Assembly (NCBI RefSeq): GCF_034347385.1
Contig: NZ_CP133777.1
Span: 496,001 to 560,000 of the forward strand
Direction: 5' to 3'
Length of the DNA: 64,000 bases
Source: Actimicrobium sp. CCC2.4
Lineage (GTDB): Bacteria > Pseudomonadota > Gammaproteobacteria > Burkholderiales > Burkholderiaceae_D
Under the pieces are notes generated by a model. The model saw only the letters and a program-made list of their open reading frames with translations. It was not told the DNA's origin and ran no database searches. Made by a program: the position numbers and the translations under genes. Shown one piece after another: positions 49,559 to 60,300 of the stretch. Position 1 is the stretch's first letter. Every line of letters starts with the position of its first letter.

Positions 49559-50710
49559 ATGAAATCCCTCGGAATCGTCACCCCGCAATCGATGCATTTC
49601 CCGACCCCGCTGCCGCTGCAAAGCGGCGCGTCGCTGGCCGGTTATGCGCTGACCTATGAAACCTACGGCACGCTCAACGCGGCGCGCTCCAACGCAGTGC
49701 TGGTCTGCCATGCGCTGAACGCCTCGCACCATGTCGCCGGCCTGCATGCCGATGCCAACGGCGAGCCGGTCAGCCCGGGCTGGTGGGACAACATGGTCGG
49801 TCCCGGCAAGCCGGTTGATACTGATCGCTTCTTCGTCATCGGCGTCAACAACCTCGGCTCGTGCTTCGGTTCAACCGGGCCGATGCACGCTGATCCTGCC
49901 ACCGGCAAACCCTACGGCGCGAGTTTCCCGGTCGTTACCGTCGAAGATTGGGTACAGGCGCAAGCCCGGCTGGCCGATGCGCTCGGCATCGTGCAATTTG
50001 CCGCCGTCATGGGCGGCTCGCTGGGTGGCATGCAGGCGCTGGCCTGGAGCCTGCTGTTTCCGCAGCGCTTGCGCCATTGCGTGGTGGTGGCCTCGACCCC
50101 CAAATTGTCAGCCCAGAATATCGCCTTCAATGACGTTGCCCGCCAGGCCATCCTGACCGATCCGGATTTCCACGGCGGTGATTTTTATGCACATGGCGTG
50201 GTGCCGAAAAACGGCCTGCGGGTGGCGCGCATGGTCGGCCACATCACCTATCTGTCGGATGACGACATGGCCGAAAAATTCGGCCGCGACCTGCGCTCCG
50301 GCGAATATCAGTTCGGCTTCGGCGTCGATTTCGAAATCGAATCCTACCTGCGCTACCAGGGCGACAAGTTCGCCCAGTACTTCGACGCCAACACCTATCT
50401 GCTGATCACGAAAGCACTCGATTATTTCGATCCGGCGCGCGCCTATGGCGGCGACCTGACCAAGGCGCTGGCCAAGACCACGGCCGAATTCCTGCTGGTA
50501 TCTTTTCAGACCGACTGGCGCTTTGCCCCTGAACGCAGCCGCGAGATGGTGCAGGCGCTGGTCAACAATCGTCGCCGCGTTACCTATGCCGAAATCGATG
50601 CGCCGCATGGCCACGATGCCTTCCTGCAGGACGACGCGCGCTACATGAACGTGGTCCGTGCCTATTACCAGAACGTGTGGAATGCACTTCAGTCCGAAAG
50701 CTGCGCATGA
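49559..50710 (+). CDS. metX: Homoserine O-acyltransferase MetX
   Basis: A 383-residue alpha/beta-hydrolase-fold enzyme that acylates homoserine for methionine synthesis. The triad is visible: Ser in [13 protein letters not shown] near 145, Asp in [12 protein letters not shown] near 315 and His in [10 protein letters not shown] near 350. The ATG at 49559 gives the family N-terminus ([20 protein letters not shown]); no ribosome binding site lies at a normal distance. It overlaps metW by four bases and lies behind the riboswitch candidate. Acetyl or succinyl use cannot be decided here. Confidence 0.92.
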   Translation: MKSLGIVTPQSMHFPTPLPLQSGASLAGYALTYETYGTLNAARSNAVLVCHALNASHHVAGLHADANGEPVSPGWWDNMVGPGKPVDTDRFFVIGVNNLGSCFGSTGPMHADPATGKPYGASFPVVTVEDWVQAQARLADALGIVQFAAVMGGSLGGMQALAWSLLFPQRLRHCVVVASTPKLSAQNIAFNDVARQAILTDPDFHGGDFYAHGVVPKNGLRVARMVGHITYLSDDDMAEKFGRDLRSGEYQFGFGVDFEIESYLRYQGDKFAQYFDANTYLLITKALDYFDPARAYGGDLTKALAKTTAEFLLVSFQTDWRFAPERSREMVQALVNNRRRVTYAEIDAPHGHDAFLQDDARYMNVVRAYYQNVWNALQSESCA

Positions 50711-51318
50711 ATTTCAATGAACTCAGCGCCCTGCGTCCCGACCTCGCCTTCATCGCCCATTGGGTGCGTGCCGACACCGAAGTACTCGACCTCGGTTGCG
50801 GCGATGGCGTCATGCTCGACTACCTGCAAACTGACAAGCAGTGCCACGGCTACGGCGTCGAAATCGATGACGACAAGATCCCCGATTGCATCGCACGCGG
50901 TGTCTCGGTGATCCAGCAGGACATGGAAGCCGGCCTGGCGATGTTCGCCGACAGCGCCTTCGACACGGTGCTGTGCCTGTCTGCCTTGCAGATGATGAAG
51001 AACGTCGAAGGCGTGCTGACCGATATTGCCCGGGTCGGTCGCGAAGCGATCGTCTCGTTTCCGAACTTTGCTTACTGGCCGCATCGTCTGGCCTTGTTGC
51101 GCGGGCGCATGCCGGTCTCGAAAAGTCTGCCTTACGAGTGGTACGACACGCCCAACCTGCGCTGCGCGACGATCAAGGATTTCGAAGAATTGGCCAATCA
51201 GGTCGGCCTCGATGTGCTCGAATGCGTCTCGCTGCACGATGGCCGTCCGGTGCGTTTCCTGCCGAACTGGCGCGGTAATCTGGCGGTGTTTCGCCTCAAG
51301 AAAACCGGTAGCGCTTGA
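50707..51318 (+). CDS. metW: MetW methionine biosynthesis protein
   Basis: A 203-residue class I methyltransferase-fold protein. It has [16 protein letters not shown] near residue 30 and [20 protein letters not shown] near 120, both typical of MetW. MetW is needed for MetX activity in many proteobacteria and is nearly always encoded next to it. The start overlaps the metX stop (ATGA). Confidence 0.93.
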   Translation: MNFNELSALRPDLAFIAHWVRADTEVLDLGCGDGVMLDYLQTDKQCHGYGVEIDDDKIPDCIARGVSVIQQDMEAGLAMFADSAFDTVLCLSALQMMKNVEGVLTDIARVGREAIVSFPNFAYWPHRLALLRGRMPVSKSLPYEWYDTPNLRCATIKDFEELANQVGLDVLECVSLHDGRPVRFLPNWRGNLAVFRLKKTGSA

Positions 51319-52556
51319 TGACGGCTATCCACGTGGGTTGGCGCGAGTACATGAACCGCCGCATGCTGGCGATCCTGGTGTTCGGCTTCAGTTCCGGCCT
51401 GCCGCTGTTCATCCTGCTGTATTTGCTGCAAGCCTGGCTGGCCACCTCCGGCCTGAACGTCAAGGCGCTCGGTTTGTTCGCGCTGGTGATGTTTCCGTAC
51501 ACCTGGAAATTTCTCTGGTCGCCGCTGATGGACCGCTACCAGTTCGGTTCGCTCGGACGCCGGCGCGGCTGGATGGCGCTCACGCAGGCAGCGCTGTTTC
51601 TGGCCATCGGCACGATGGGCATGCTCGATCCGCTGACGCAGATTTCGCTGGTAGCGGCGATGGCCAGCCTGGTCGCGTTTCTGTCGGCCAGTCAGGACAT
51701 CGTGGTCGATGCCTACCGGCGCGAAGTCCTGCCCGACAACCAGCAGGGACTCGGCGCGGCGGTCTACGTCAATGCCTACAAGGTCGCCAGCATGGTGCCG
51801 GGTGCGCTGTCGCTGATACTCGCTGACCGGATGCCGTGGGAACCGGTGTTCTGGATTACCGCCTCGTTCATGCTGCCTGGCCTGCTGTGCACGCTGCTGG
51901 TCAAGGAACCGGCGCAGTACGGCGCGCCGCCGAAGAACCTGGCGCAAGCAGTGACGCTGCCGTTTCGCGAGTTCATTGCGCGCGATGGCTGGCGTCATGC
52001 GTTGTGGATTCTGGCCTTCATTTTTCTATTCAAGCTGGGCGACAGCATGGCCACTGCGCTGTCGACCAAGTTCTATCTCGACCTCGGTTTCAGCATGACC
52101 CAGATCGGCGTCATCGCCAAAACTACCGGCCTGTGGGCCAGCCTGGCCGGCGGCATCGTCGGCGGTATCTGGATGCTCAAGCTCGGCATCAATCGCGGGC
52201 TGTGGGTGTTCGGTGCGATCCAGGCGGTGGCCGTGCTCGGCTTTGCGTGGCTGGCCTATGTCGGGCCCGATCCGCTGGTACTCGGCACCGTGATCGCGTT
52301 TGAAGCCTTCGGCAGCACCGGGCTCGGCTCGGCCGCGTTCGTCGCCTTCCTCTCGCGCGCCACCGACCCGCGCTACACCGCCACCCAGTACGCGCTGTTC
52401 TCCAGCCTGGCAGCGGTGCCGCGTACCTTCATCAATGCCTCGGCCGGCTACATCGTGGCCGAGACCGGCTGGTTCCTGTTCTTCTTCGTGTGCTTCGCGC
52501 TCACGATACCGGGGATGCTACTGTTGCCGAAGATTGCGCCGTGGTCGCAGAAGTAG
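51318..52556 (+). CDS. ampG: AmpG-like MFS transporter
   Basis: A 412-residue major-facilitator protein with about twelve membrane spans. It has FGFSSGLPLFILLYLLQAWL near the N-terminus, FLWSPLMDRYQFGSLGRRRGW near 65 and SASQDIVVDAYRREVL near 130, all typical of AmpG muropeptide permeases, which import anhydro-muropeptides for recycling. The start overlaps the metW stop. The 3' end overlaps the convergent GMC gene by 56 bases. The substrate is inferred from family similarity. Confidence 0.85.
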   Translation: MTAIHVGWREYMNRRMLAILVFGFSSGLPLFILLYLLQAWLATSGLNVKALGLFALVMFPYTWKFLWSPLMDRYQFGSLGRRRGWMALTQAALFLAIGTMGMLDPLTQISLVAAMASLVAFLSASQDIVVDAYRREVLPDNQQGLGAAVYVNAYKVASMVPGALSLILADRMPWEPVFWITASFMLPGLLCTLLVKEPAQYGAPPKNLAQAVTLPFREFIARDGWRHALWILAFIFLFKLGDSMATALSTKFYLDLGFSMTQIGVIAKTTGLWASLAGGIVGGIWMLKLGINRGLWVFGAIQAVAVLGFAWLAYVGPDPLVLGTVIAFEAFGSTGLGSAAFVAFLSRATDPRYTATQYALFSSLAAVPRTFINASAGYIVAETGWFLFFFVCFALTIPGMLLLPKIAPWSQK

Positions 52557-54174
52557 GGCTCGCCGCAGCCAGGATCATGTCGGCCGCTTTCTCGGCAATC
52601 ATGAAGGTCGGTGCGTTGGTATTGCCGCCGATCAGGCGCGGCATCACCGACGCATCGACCACGCGCAACTGCCGCAGACCATGAACCCGTAGCTGCGGGT
52701 CCACCACGGCCAGCGCATCAACGCCCATCTTGCAGGTGCCGACCGGATGGTAAATCGTGTCTGAATGCGTGCGCACGTATTGCTCCAGTTCGGCCTCGGT
52801 GCGGACGTGCTCGGTGTATAGCTCCTTGGCACGATAGCTCGCCAGCGCCGGCGCATTGAGGATCTTGCGCATGGTCCGGGTGCCGGCCAGCAGCAGTTGC
52901 AGGTCGCGCTCGTCCGACAGGAATTGCGGATCGATGCCCGGTGGCGCCAGCGGATCGCTACTGTTGAGGAAAACCGTCCCGCGCGAGGCCGGTCGCACCA
53001 CGCAGACGTGGCACGAAAAGCCGTAGCCCAGATGCAGTTTGCGGGCATGGTCATCGACTATCGAAATACAAAAATGCAATTGCAGGTCCGGCCGTGACAC
53101 CCCGGGCGACGATTTGAAAAATGCACCGCCTTCGGCGAACGGCGTGGCCATCATGCCGGTGCCATCGCGTCGCCATTGCCGGTACGCGCTGATCTGGGTC
53201 GCCAGCGCGCCCAGGCCGATACCGAACATGTCCGTGTCTTTCGAGCGGAACGACATCACGCAATCCAGATGATCCTGCAGATTCTTCCCGACGCCCTCCA
53301 GCACTTGCACCGGCGCGATGCCGTGCTTCGCCAGTTCTGCCTGCGGGCCGACGCCGGACAGCATCAGCAATTGCGGCGAATTGAACGCGCCACCACTGAG
53401 CACCACTTCGCGGCTGGCCCGCACCTGTTGGACCTTGCCATCCTGCTGGTATTCGATACCGATGGCGCGCGTGCCATCGAACAGGATGCGGTGCGCATGC
53501 GCTCGCGTCAGGACCGTCAGGTTGGGGCGGTCCATGACCGGATGCAGGTACGCGGCAGCCGCCGAGCAGCGCTGGCCATTGCGCTCGCCCTGATGGAATT
53601 GCGTGACCTGATACAGGAATGCGCCCTCTTGCACCGGGCCGTTGTAGTCGGGATTCGGCGCGATGCCGTTTTCGGCGCAGGCGTCCACGAAGGCCTGTGA
53701 TACGGGGCGTGGACTCTGCTGTTCGGCCACCTGCAACGGCCCGCTATCGCCGCGCAAGGCACTCGCGCCGCGCTGGTTGTTTTCTGATTTCTTGAAGTAC
53801 GGCAGCACCTCGGCATACGACCAGCCGTCACAGCCGAGACTGGCCCATTCGTCGTAATCGGCGGCATTGCCGCGCACGTATAGCATCGCATTGATCGCCG
53901 ACGAACCGCCAAGCGCCTTGCCGCGCGGCTGATAACCTTTGCGCCCGGCCAGACCGGCTTGCGGCACCGTGTCGAAAGCCCAGTTATTGATCTTCACCGG
54001 CTTGCCCGGCATCATCGCGACCACGCCGGCAGGCAGGCGGATCAGCAGGTCGCGGCCGTCGCCGCCGGCTTCGAGCAGGCAGACGCGGTAGTTGCCGTCG
54101 GCACTCAGGCGCGCGGCCAGCACGCAGCCGGCGGTACCGCCACCGACGATGACGAAATCGAAGTTGGTATTCAT
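52501..54174 (-). CDS. GMC-family FAD alcohol dehydrogenase (AlkJ/choline dehydrogenase-like)
   Basis: A 557-residue flavoprotein. The FAD-binding motif FVIVGGGTAGCVLAARLS lies at residues 6-23, GKALGGSSAINAMLYVRG near 84, the GMC signature GGAFNSPQLLMLSGVG near 260 and the active-site HPVGTCKMG near 476 with the catalytic His. It likely oxidises the alcohol made by the AlkB hydroxylase whose stop it overlaps (ATGA). The last 20 residues are read from the antisense of the ampG-like 3' end. The exact substrate is uncertain. Confidence 0.88.
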   Translation of the reverse strand: MNTNFDFVIVGGGTAGCVLAARLSADGNYRVCLLEAGGDGRDLLIRLPAGVVAMMPGKPVKINNWAFDTVPQAGLAGRKGYQPRGKALGGSSAINAMLYVRGNAADYDEWASLGCDGWSYAEVLPYFKKSENNQRGASALRGDSGPLQVAEQQSPRPVSQAFVDACAENGIAPNPDYNGPVQEGAFLYQVTQFHQGERNGQRCSAAAAYLHPVMDRPNLTVLTRAHAHRILFDGTRAIGIEYQQDGKVQQVRASREVVLSGGAFNSPQLLMLSGVGPQAELAKHGIAPVQVLEGVGKNLQDHLDCVMSFRSKDTDMFGIGLGALATQISAYRQWRRDGTGMMATPFAEGGAFFKSSPGVSRPDLQLHFCISIVDDHARKLHLGYGFSCHVCVVRPASRGTVFLNSSDPLAPPGIDPQFLSDERDLQLLLAGTRTMRKILNAPALASYRAKELYTEHVRTEAELEQYVRTHSDTIYHPVGTCKMGVDALAVVDPQLRVHGLRQLRVVDASVMPRLIGGNTNAPTFMIAEKAADMILAAASPTSATTAQSSATVASPVS

Positions 54175-55340
54175 GCCTGCTCCTTTGCCACCAGCCCATG
54201 GCGCGCCATCAGCCGCTCGCGCTGACCCGGTGCAAAGTTGATCCGGTCCGGATCGCGATCGACTGCGGCGACCAGCCGCCGATCCATCACCGCAAACCAC
54301 AGCGGCGGGAAATACGCGACCGTGAACATACCAAAATAACCGTTCGGCAGCTGCGGCGCCGCATCGAAATGCCGCAGCGACTGGAAGCGTCGCAGCGGAT
54401 GGGCATGGTGGTCGGAATGGCGTTGCAGATGGAAGGTGGCCCAGTTCGAAAAGACATGGTTGCTGTTCCACGAATGCTGCGGTTTGCAGGTCTCGACCCG
54501 GCCGTTTGACCTGACCTGGCGCAGCAGGCCGTAGTGCTCGATGTAGTTGGCCGAGGTCAGCTGGAAGTTCGACCACAGCGCCGCCGGCAGCAGGAACAGC
54601 AGCACCTGCGGACCCAGCCACAGACACAGCGCGCCCCACAGCGCAAATGTGATCAGGGCCGGCTGCAGGATCGCATTGTGCAGCGACCAGAACGGCAGGC
54701 CGTCGGCATGCAGGCGGGCTTTTTCGAGCGTCCATGCACGGCTGAACGCACCCGGCATTTCGCGCAGTACGAAGCGCCAGATCGACTCGCCCATCCGCGA
54801 TGAGGCCGGATCATTTGGCGTGGCGACATCGCGGTGGTGGCCGCGATTGTGTTCGACCGTGAAATGGCCGTAGAAGGTCGGTGTCAGGATCAATCGCGCC
54901 AGCCACTGCTCGAGCGGGGCGCGCTTGTGGCCGATCTCGTGACCGAGGTTGATGCAGAAGCCGCCGACGCCGCCGGTCGACAGGATCAGCCCGAGCTGCG
55001 CCTGCCACGACAGCACCACGCTCTGGCTGAACCAGGCCGCGTAAATGAAGGCACCCCACAGCAGCGGCACCAGCGCAAACGTGACGCGCCGGTAGTACGG
55101 ATCGGCGTCCAGCGCCGGCACCGCCGATTCGGGCGGATTGCTGGTGTCGGTGCCCATCGCCAGATCGATCAGCGGCGCGATGCCATACGTAAAAAAAACC
55201 GGCAGCCACAGCATCAGCGTCACCGGATGCCACTGCCATAGCAGCGGGCCGGTGGCGATCGACATCGGGATCAGCAGCGAGAGCATCCAGGCAAAGCGTT
55301 TGTGGTCGACATACGGCACCACGGGGGCGGAAGTTGACAT
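54171..55340 (-). CDS. alkB: AlkB-family alkane 1-monooxygenase
   Basis: A 389-residue integral-membrane di-iron hydroxylase. All histidine boxes are present: HEIGHKRA near 135, EHNRGHHRD near 165, NYIEHYGL near 270 and LQRHSDHHAHP near 310. About six hydrophobic spans surround them. It hydroxylates terminal methyl groups of alkanes or similar chains using electrons from rubredoxin; no rubredoxin gene or fused domain is in this window. The ATG at 55340 follows GGAG eight bases upstream and is preferred over that at 55355. Confidence 0.9.
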   Translation of the reverse strand: MSTSAPVVPYVDHKRFAWMLSLLIPMSIATGPLLWQWHPVTLMLWLPVFFTYGIAPLIDLAMGTDTSNPPESAVPALDADPYYRRVTFALVPLLWGAFIYAAWFSQSVVLSWQAQLGLILSTGGVGGFCINLGHEIGHKRAPLEQWLARLILTPTFYGHFTVEHNRGHHRDVATPNDPASSRMGESIWRFVLREMPGAFSRAWTLEKARLHADGLPFWSLHNAILQPALITFALWGALCLWLGPQVLLFLLPAALWSNFQLTSANYIEHYGLLRQVRSNGRVETCKPQHSWNSNHVFSNWATFHLQRHSDHHAHPLRRFQSLRHFDAAPQLPNGYFGMFTVAYFPPLWFAVMDRRLVAAVDRDPDRINFAPGQRERLMARHGLVAKEQA

Positions 55341-55514
55341 GCGGGTTGTCTCCATGATTGTTGGAATACGCGGTAGTCTGTGCTACCGATCTGTTCCAGT
55401 GTGCAATGTTTTCGATGCGCCCGCCACCGACGCCGATGCCACGACATCGTCTTATTGCGACACGTGCCGATGGCGCTGTACGGCTGGTCGAACAACCCAT
55501 TTTTTGATCACACG
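55341..55514. promoter_or_regulatory. Divergent control region, alkB / AraC regulator
   Basis: This 174-base spacer separates alkB (minus) from the AraC-type regulator (plus) and must hold both promoters. No clear operator repeat was found by eye. Confidence 0.45.
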
Positions 55515-56552
55515 ATGCCTGCAGAGACTGCCTTGCTCCAATCGACCACACTGACTGCCCCGATTTATGCGCGCCAGTTGCGCATGCTGCTGCAGCAAGG
55601 CGCGGTCGATGGCGACCGCGTGCTGGCTGCCGCGCAGCTGGACTGGGCCACGCTGCTGACCGACGACAGTCGTCTGCCGCAGGACACCGTGACACGGCTG
55701 GTCATGGCGGCGATGGCGGCTACCGGCAAGCCCTGGCTGGGACTCGATCTGGCCGCCAGCCTGCCGGTGACGGCCCACGGACCACTTGGCATCGCAGCGG
55801 TCACGGCGCGCGACATCGGCAGTTTGCTGGCCGTGCTGGCGCGCTACGGTAGCTTGCGCAACGAGGCGTTTTCGTGGGAGTGGCGGGTCACGCCGCAAGG
55901 CGCAGTGCTGGGGGCCACCGAGCAAGCCGACTGGGGCGATGCGCGTGGCTTCGTGCTCGACCTGATGGCCGGTGCAGTGCTGCATCTGATCGGCGCGGCG
56001 ACCGGCCAGTTGCCGGCCGGCTTGCGTGTCGACATGCCGATGGCACGACCGCCGTGGGCCGCGCAATACGGCCGCTACCAGCCGGTCGAGTTCCGCTTCG
56101 GCCAACCGGCACTGGCGTTGCATGTCGCTCCGGACGCACGCGCTTTACCGTGCCTCGGAGCCGATCGACATGCGCATGCGATGGCCTGTGGCGAGTGCGA
56201 TGACGCGCTGGCAGAACAGGCCGGTCGCAGTATCGCGCAGCGTGTCGCCGCCCTGCTGGCGGCAGCACCGGCGGGCCGCTATCCGCAACTGGTAGAAGTA
56301 GCCGCCGCCGTCAGCCTGACCCCGCGCACGCTGATGCGCCGCCTGCGCGCCGACGGCGTCACATTCCAGCAATTGCTGGATACGGCGCGTCAGTCCCGCA
56401 CGCTCTGGCTGCTGCAACACACCCACTGCAGCGTCGAAGACATCGCCGCCCAGCTCGGTTATGCCGACACGTCCAATTTCAGCAGGACGGTACGGCGCTG
56501 GTTTGGCGCGACACCGCTGGTGCTGCGCCAACGCGACGGGCGGGATGGCTGA
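55515..56552 (+). CDS. AraC-family transcriptional regulator
   Basis: A 345-residue regulator. The N-terminal part (about 15-200) resembles the arabinose-binding-like domain of OruR/ArgR-type AraC proteins. The C-terminal double HTH spans about 250-340 (VEVAAAVSLTPRTLMRRLRA, then VEDIAAQLGYADTSNFSRTV). The ATG at 55515 fits this family; upstream codons do not. It is divergent from alkB and is its likely activator. Confidence 0.85.
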   Translation: MPAETALLQSTTLTAPIYARQLRMLLQQGAVDGDRVLAAAQLDWATLLTDDSRLPQDTVTRLVMAAMAATGKPWLGLDLAASLPVTAHGPLGIAAVTARDIGSLLAVLARYGSLRNEAFSWEWRVTPQGAVLGATEQADWGDARGFVLDLMAGAVLHLIGAATGQLPAGLRVDMPMARPPWAAQYGRYQPVEFRFGQPALALHVAPDARALPCLGADRHAHAMACGECDDALAEQAGRSIAQRVAALLAAAPAGRYPQLVEVAAAVSLTPRTLMRRLRADGVTFQQLLDTARQSRTLWLLQHTHCSVEDIAAQLGYADTSNFSRTVRRWFGATPLVLRQRDGRDG

Positions 56553-56577
56553 GGTAGCTTGTACTGATGCGGCGACC

Positions 56578-57348
56578 CTATGCGTCGTATTCGATCGTTA
56601 GCGGCGCATGGTCGGAAAACCGCTCGTCCTTGTAGATCGCCACCGCCTTCGCGGTCGCGGCGATGCCGGGTGTGGCGATCTGGTAATCGATGCGCCATCC
56701 GACATTGTTGGCCCAGGCCTGACCACGGTTGCTCCACCAGGTGTATTGCTCAGCACGTTCATCGACGCGACGGAAGACATCAACCAGCGCAACCTCGTCG
56801 AACAGGCGTGACAGCCAGGCCCGTTCCTCGGGCAGGAAGCCGGAATTTTTCTTGTTGCCCTTCCAGTTTTTCAGGTCGATTTCCTGGTGCGCGATATTCC
56901 AGTCGCCGCAGATGACGACTTCGCGACCGCTGGCTTTCAGCGCAGCCAGATGCGGCAGGAAGACGTCCATGAAACGGAATTTGGCCAGCTGGCGTTCCTC
57001 GCCCGACGAGCCCGACGGGCAGTACACCGAGACGATACTCAGATTGCCGAAGTCGCATTGGACGTAGCGTCCCTCGGCATCGAATTCGGGCGTGCCGAAG
57101 CCGGTAATGACCTGGTCCGGCAAGCGCTTGCTGTAGATGCCGGTGCCCGAATAGCCCTTCTTTTCAGCGTAGTGAAAATGGCCGTGGTAGCCCTCCGGTG
57201 CCAGCATTTCCGGCGACATGTCGGCCGCCTGGGCCTTGAGTTCCTGGACACAGATGAAGTCGGCATCCTGTTTGGCTATCCAGGCAAAGAAGCCTTTTTT
57301 GCTGGCCGAACGGATGCCATTGAGATTGGCGGCGATGATTTTCAGCAT
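56578..57348 (-). CDS. xth: Exodeoxyribonuclease III
   Basis: A 256-residue AP endonuclease/3'-exonuclease for base-excision repair. It starts MLKIIAANLNGIRSASKKGF and shows VQELKAQ (metal-binding Glu), CGDWNIAHQEIDL, RIDYQIATPGIA and the C-terminal SDHAPLTIEY with catalytic Asp and His. The ATG at 57348 is the family start. All active-site residues are intact. Confidence 0.93.
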   Translation of the reverse strand: MLKIIAANLNGIRSASKKGFFAWIAKQDADFICVQELKAQAADMSPEMLAPEGYHGHFHYAEKKGYSGTGIYSKRLPDQVITGFGTPEFDAEGRYVQCDFGNLSIVSVYCPSGSSGEERQLAKFRFMDVFLPHLAALKASGREVVICGDWNIAHQEIDLKNWKGNKKNSGFLPEERAWLSRLFDEVALVDVFRRVDERAEQYTWWSNRGQAWANNVGWRIDYQIATPGIAATAKAVAIYKDERFSDHAPLTIEYDA

Positions 57349-57388
57349 GGTGGTCGTGGTCTGGTGAACGATGCAGAAGGATACCCGA

Positions 57389-60300
57389 TCAGTTCGTGAG
57401 CAGACTGGTGCGCTGGCTGATGACCTGCTGCAAGTGCTGCATCGCGACCTGTAATTCGTCGAGCAGGACGCCGCCGGTACCGGTATCGCCATCGAGCAGT
57501 ACGACCTCGATGGCACTGGCGATCCGGGCCAGTTGTTCTGCACCCAGAATACGTGCCGTACCTGCCAGCCCGTGTGCCAGCGCCGCCGCACCGGCGCAAT
57601 CGGAATCCATCAGCAGGCTACTGGCCTGCCGCACGTCATCGCTGCAGCTCAGCATGAATTGCTGCAACAGCGCGTCGAACTTCGGGGCATTGCCGCCGAA
57701 GGAGCGCAAGGCGCGGTCGATGTTCAGGATGGCCAGCACAGCGGTGTCCTTTGTATCCTCTGCGGCGGTCGCCGCCTGCATGGCAAATTGAGCGGGATGC
57801 CGGATCAGACGGTCCAGCATCGCCAGCAAGTCATCAATATCGAGTGGCTTGGTAAGCACGCCTGACAGGCCTGCCTGGCGAAAAGATTCGCGCTCCTGAC
57901 GTCGTGCTGATGCGGTCAGAGCGAGGATAGGTAAGGTCGCCATACCGGGCTGGGCACGGATAAGCCGCGTGGCTTCGTAGCCGTCCATGACCGGCATTTG
58001 GATGTCCATCAGCACGGCAGTGAAGTGTGATGTGCGCTGCGTCGCCGCCACTGCATCCTGTCCGTTCGATGCCAGTTCCACGCTGGCACCGGCACCGGTC
58101 AGGGTTTGCTCGATCACGATCTGGTTGATCACGTTGTCCTCCGCCACCAGAAAATGCATTCCCGTCAGACGACAATCATCGGCCGTTGCCGCCAGTGCCG
58201 GTAGCAAGGTGCCAAGCTCGCTCAGGCAAGTCTGCCGGACTATTTCGAGCAAGGTCGCCGGCAACAACGGCTTGGCCGCGAGGCGATCGATGAACAGATC
58301 GGCGCTGGCAACGGCGGCCTGCTCCAGCATGCCCATCGGCGTCATTAGTATGGTTGCGGGCAACAGGAGTCTGTCGATCGCACTGGCGCGCCGTAAGAAG
58401 TCCACCCCATCCATGCCGGGCATCTGCCAGTCCAGCAGCATCACATCATGGTCTTCGCTGCAGGCGGCACTGCGCTGTAATTCGGCCAGTCCGCTGGCGG
58501 CGCTGTCGCACGTCGTGACCTGCCAGCCGGCAGCGATGCAGGGACGTGCCAGCAGGTCGCGCGCTACCGGATGGTCATCGATAATCAGGACCCGCAGGCC
58601 GGCGATCGGTCGCGCGACGGGGCCAGACGGCGTGCCACGCTCGAGTTCCACGCAGAAGCAGAAGGTGCTGCCCCGGCCGGGCTGGCTGTCGACGCTGATG
58701 GTGCCGTGCATCAGGTCAGCGAGCCGCCGGGTGATGGCCAGTCCGAGTCCGGAGCCGCCGTAACGGCGCGTCGTCGACGTATCGGCTTGCGTGAATTGCT
58801 CGAAAATAGTGTCGAGCTGGGCCGCCGGGATACCGACACCGCTATCGCGGAACATGAACTTCAGTGCGACCAGGCCGCCACTGCGCGGCTCGCACCGCAG
58901 TTGCACGACGATGCTGCCGGCATCGGTAAATTTGACCGCATTGCTGGCCAGGTTCAACAAGACTTGCTGGAGTCGCAAACTGTCGCCAAGCACGATGTCG
59001 GGCATGTCGGGATCGATGTCAAAGCAGGCTTCGACCGGCTTGTCACCCAGTCCGATACCGATCACCGTGGCCGTCGTGCGCAGGATGGCGTTGAGCGAAA
59101 ACGGCTGGTGTTCGAGTTGCAGCTTGCCTGCTTCGATGCGCGAAAAATCCAGGATGTCGTCGATCATTGTCTGCAGCGCTTCGGCCGACAGCAGAATCTT
59201 GTCGGCATGATCGCGCTGGCGCGGACTGATGGGCGCTGCGCCCAGCAGCCGGGTCAGGCCGATGACCGCATGCAGTGGCGTGCGCAGTTCATGACTCATG
59301 GTGGCGAGGAAATCGCTCTTGGCGCGGTTGGCGGATTCGGCAGCGTCGCGCGCCTGTTCGAGTTCGATGGTGCGCGAGGTCACCAGTGCTTCCAGATCAT
59401 TGCGGTAGCGGTCGAGTTCGTTTTGTGCCCGCTTGCGCTCGGAGATGTCCTGGACGGTGCCGCGCAATCCGACAATCCGGTGGCGTGAGTCGCGGATCGC
59501 CTCGCAGCAGTAATGCGCCCAGAACGTGTCGCCGGTGTGACGCCGCGCCGGTATTTCCAGATCGCACAGTTCGCCCGTGGTGGCGGTGCGGTAGAGCGCC
59601 TGTTCCAGGGTGTCCCACACCTCCGGGGCGAACATCGTGTGTTTTTGCGCCGCGAACGCGGGTATCGTCGACCGGCCGAACATCCGGCAGATTTCCGCCG
59701 AGGCCCGCACCATCTCGCTACCGAGGGTCCAGTCCCAGCTACCCATGCGGCTCAGGCGTTGCGCTGTCACCAGTTCGATGTCGCGCTCCCGCAGCACGCG
59801 CTGGCGTGTGGCCAGCAACCGTGCGGTGCCGGCCATCGCCAGCGCGACATCATCGGCTTCGCGGAAGTACACCGGCGAGATTTGCACGCGCTCACCGGCC
59901 TCCAACGCAATAGCCGGCGCCGTCAATGCCTTGACCGACCGCGCAATCCGGTTGCCCATGAACCAGGCCAGTCCCATACCGCTACCAAACATCAGCAGCA
60001 AAACCAGTCCGAACTGCGAAATGCGTTGCCGCAAATGGTCTTTGAGAATCACGCGCGGTATGCCGACCACCACATGCCAGCCTGACACGGGTGCCGCGGT
60101 AACCACGTTACGCATGACGGTACCGTCGCGTCGCGTAATGTCGAACATATCGCCGCGGCCCTCGACGGTGGCTTTCCATAGCGCGGGGCTGACTTTTTCG
60201 CCGTCCATGATTCCGCCTAGCGTGCGTGCGACGAGGGTGCCGTCACCGTCAAAGATGCCTGCCTCCCAGTTCTCCGGCAGCGACTGGCGTCGCAGGATGG

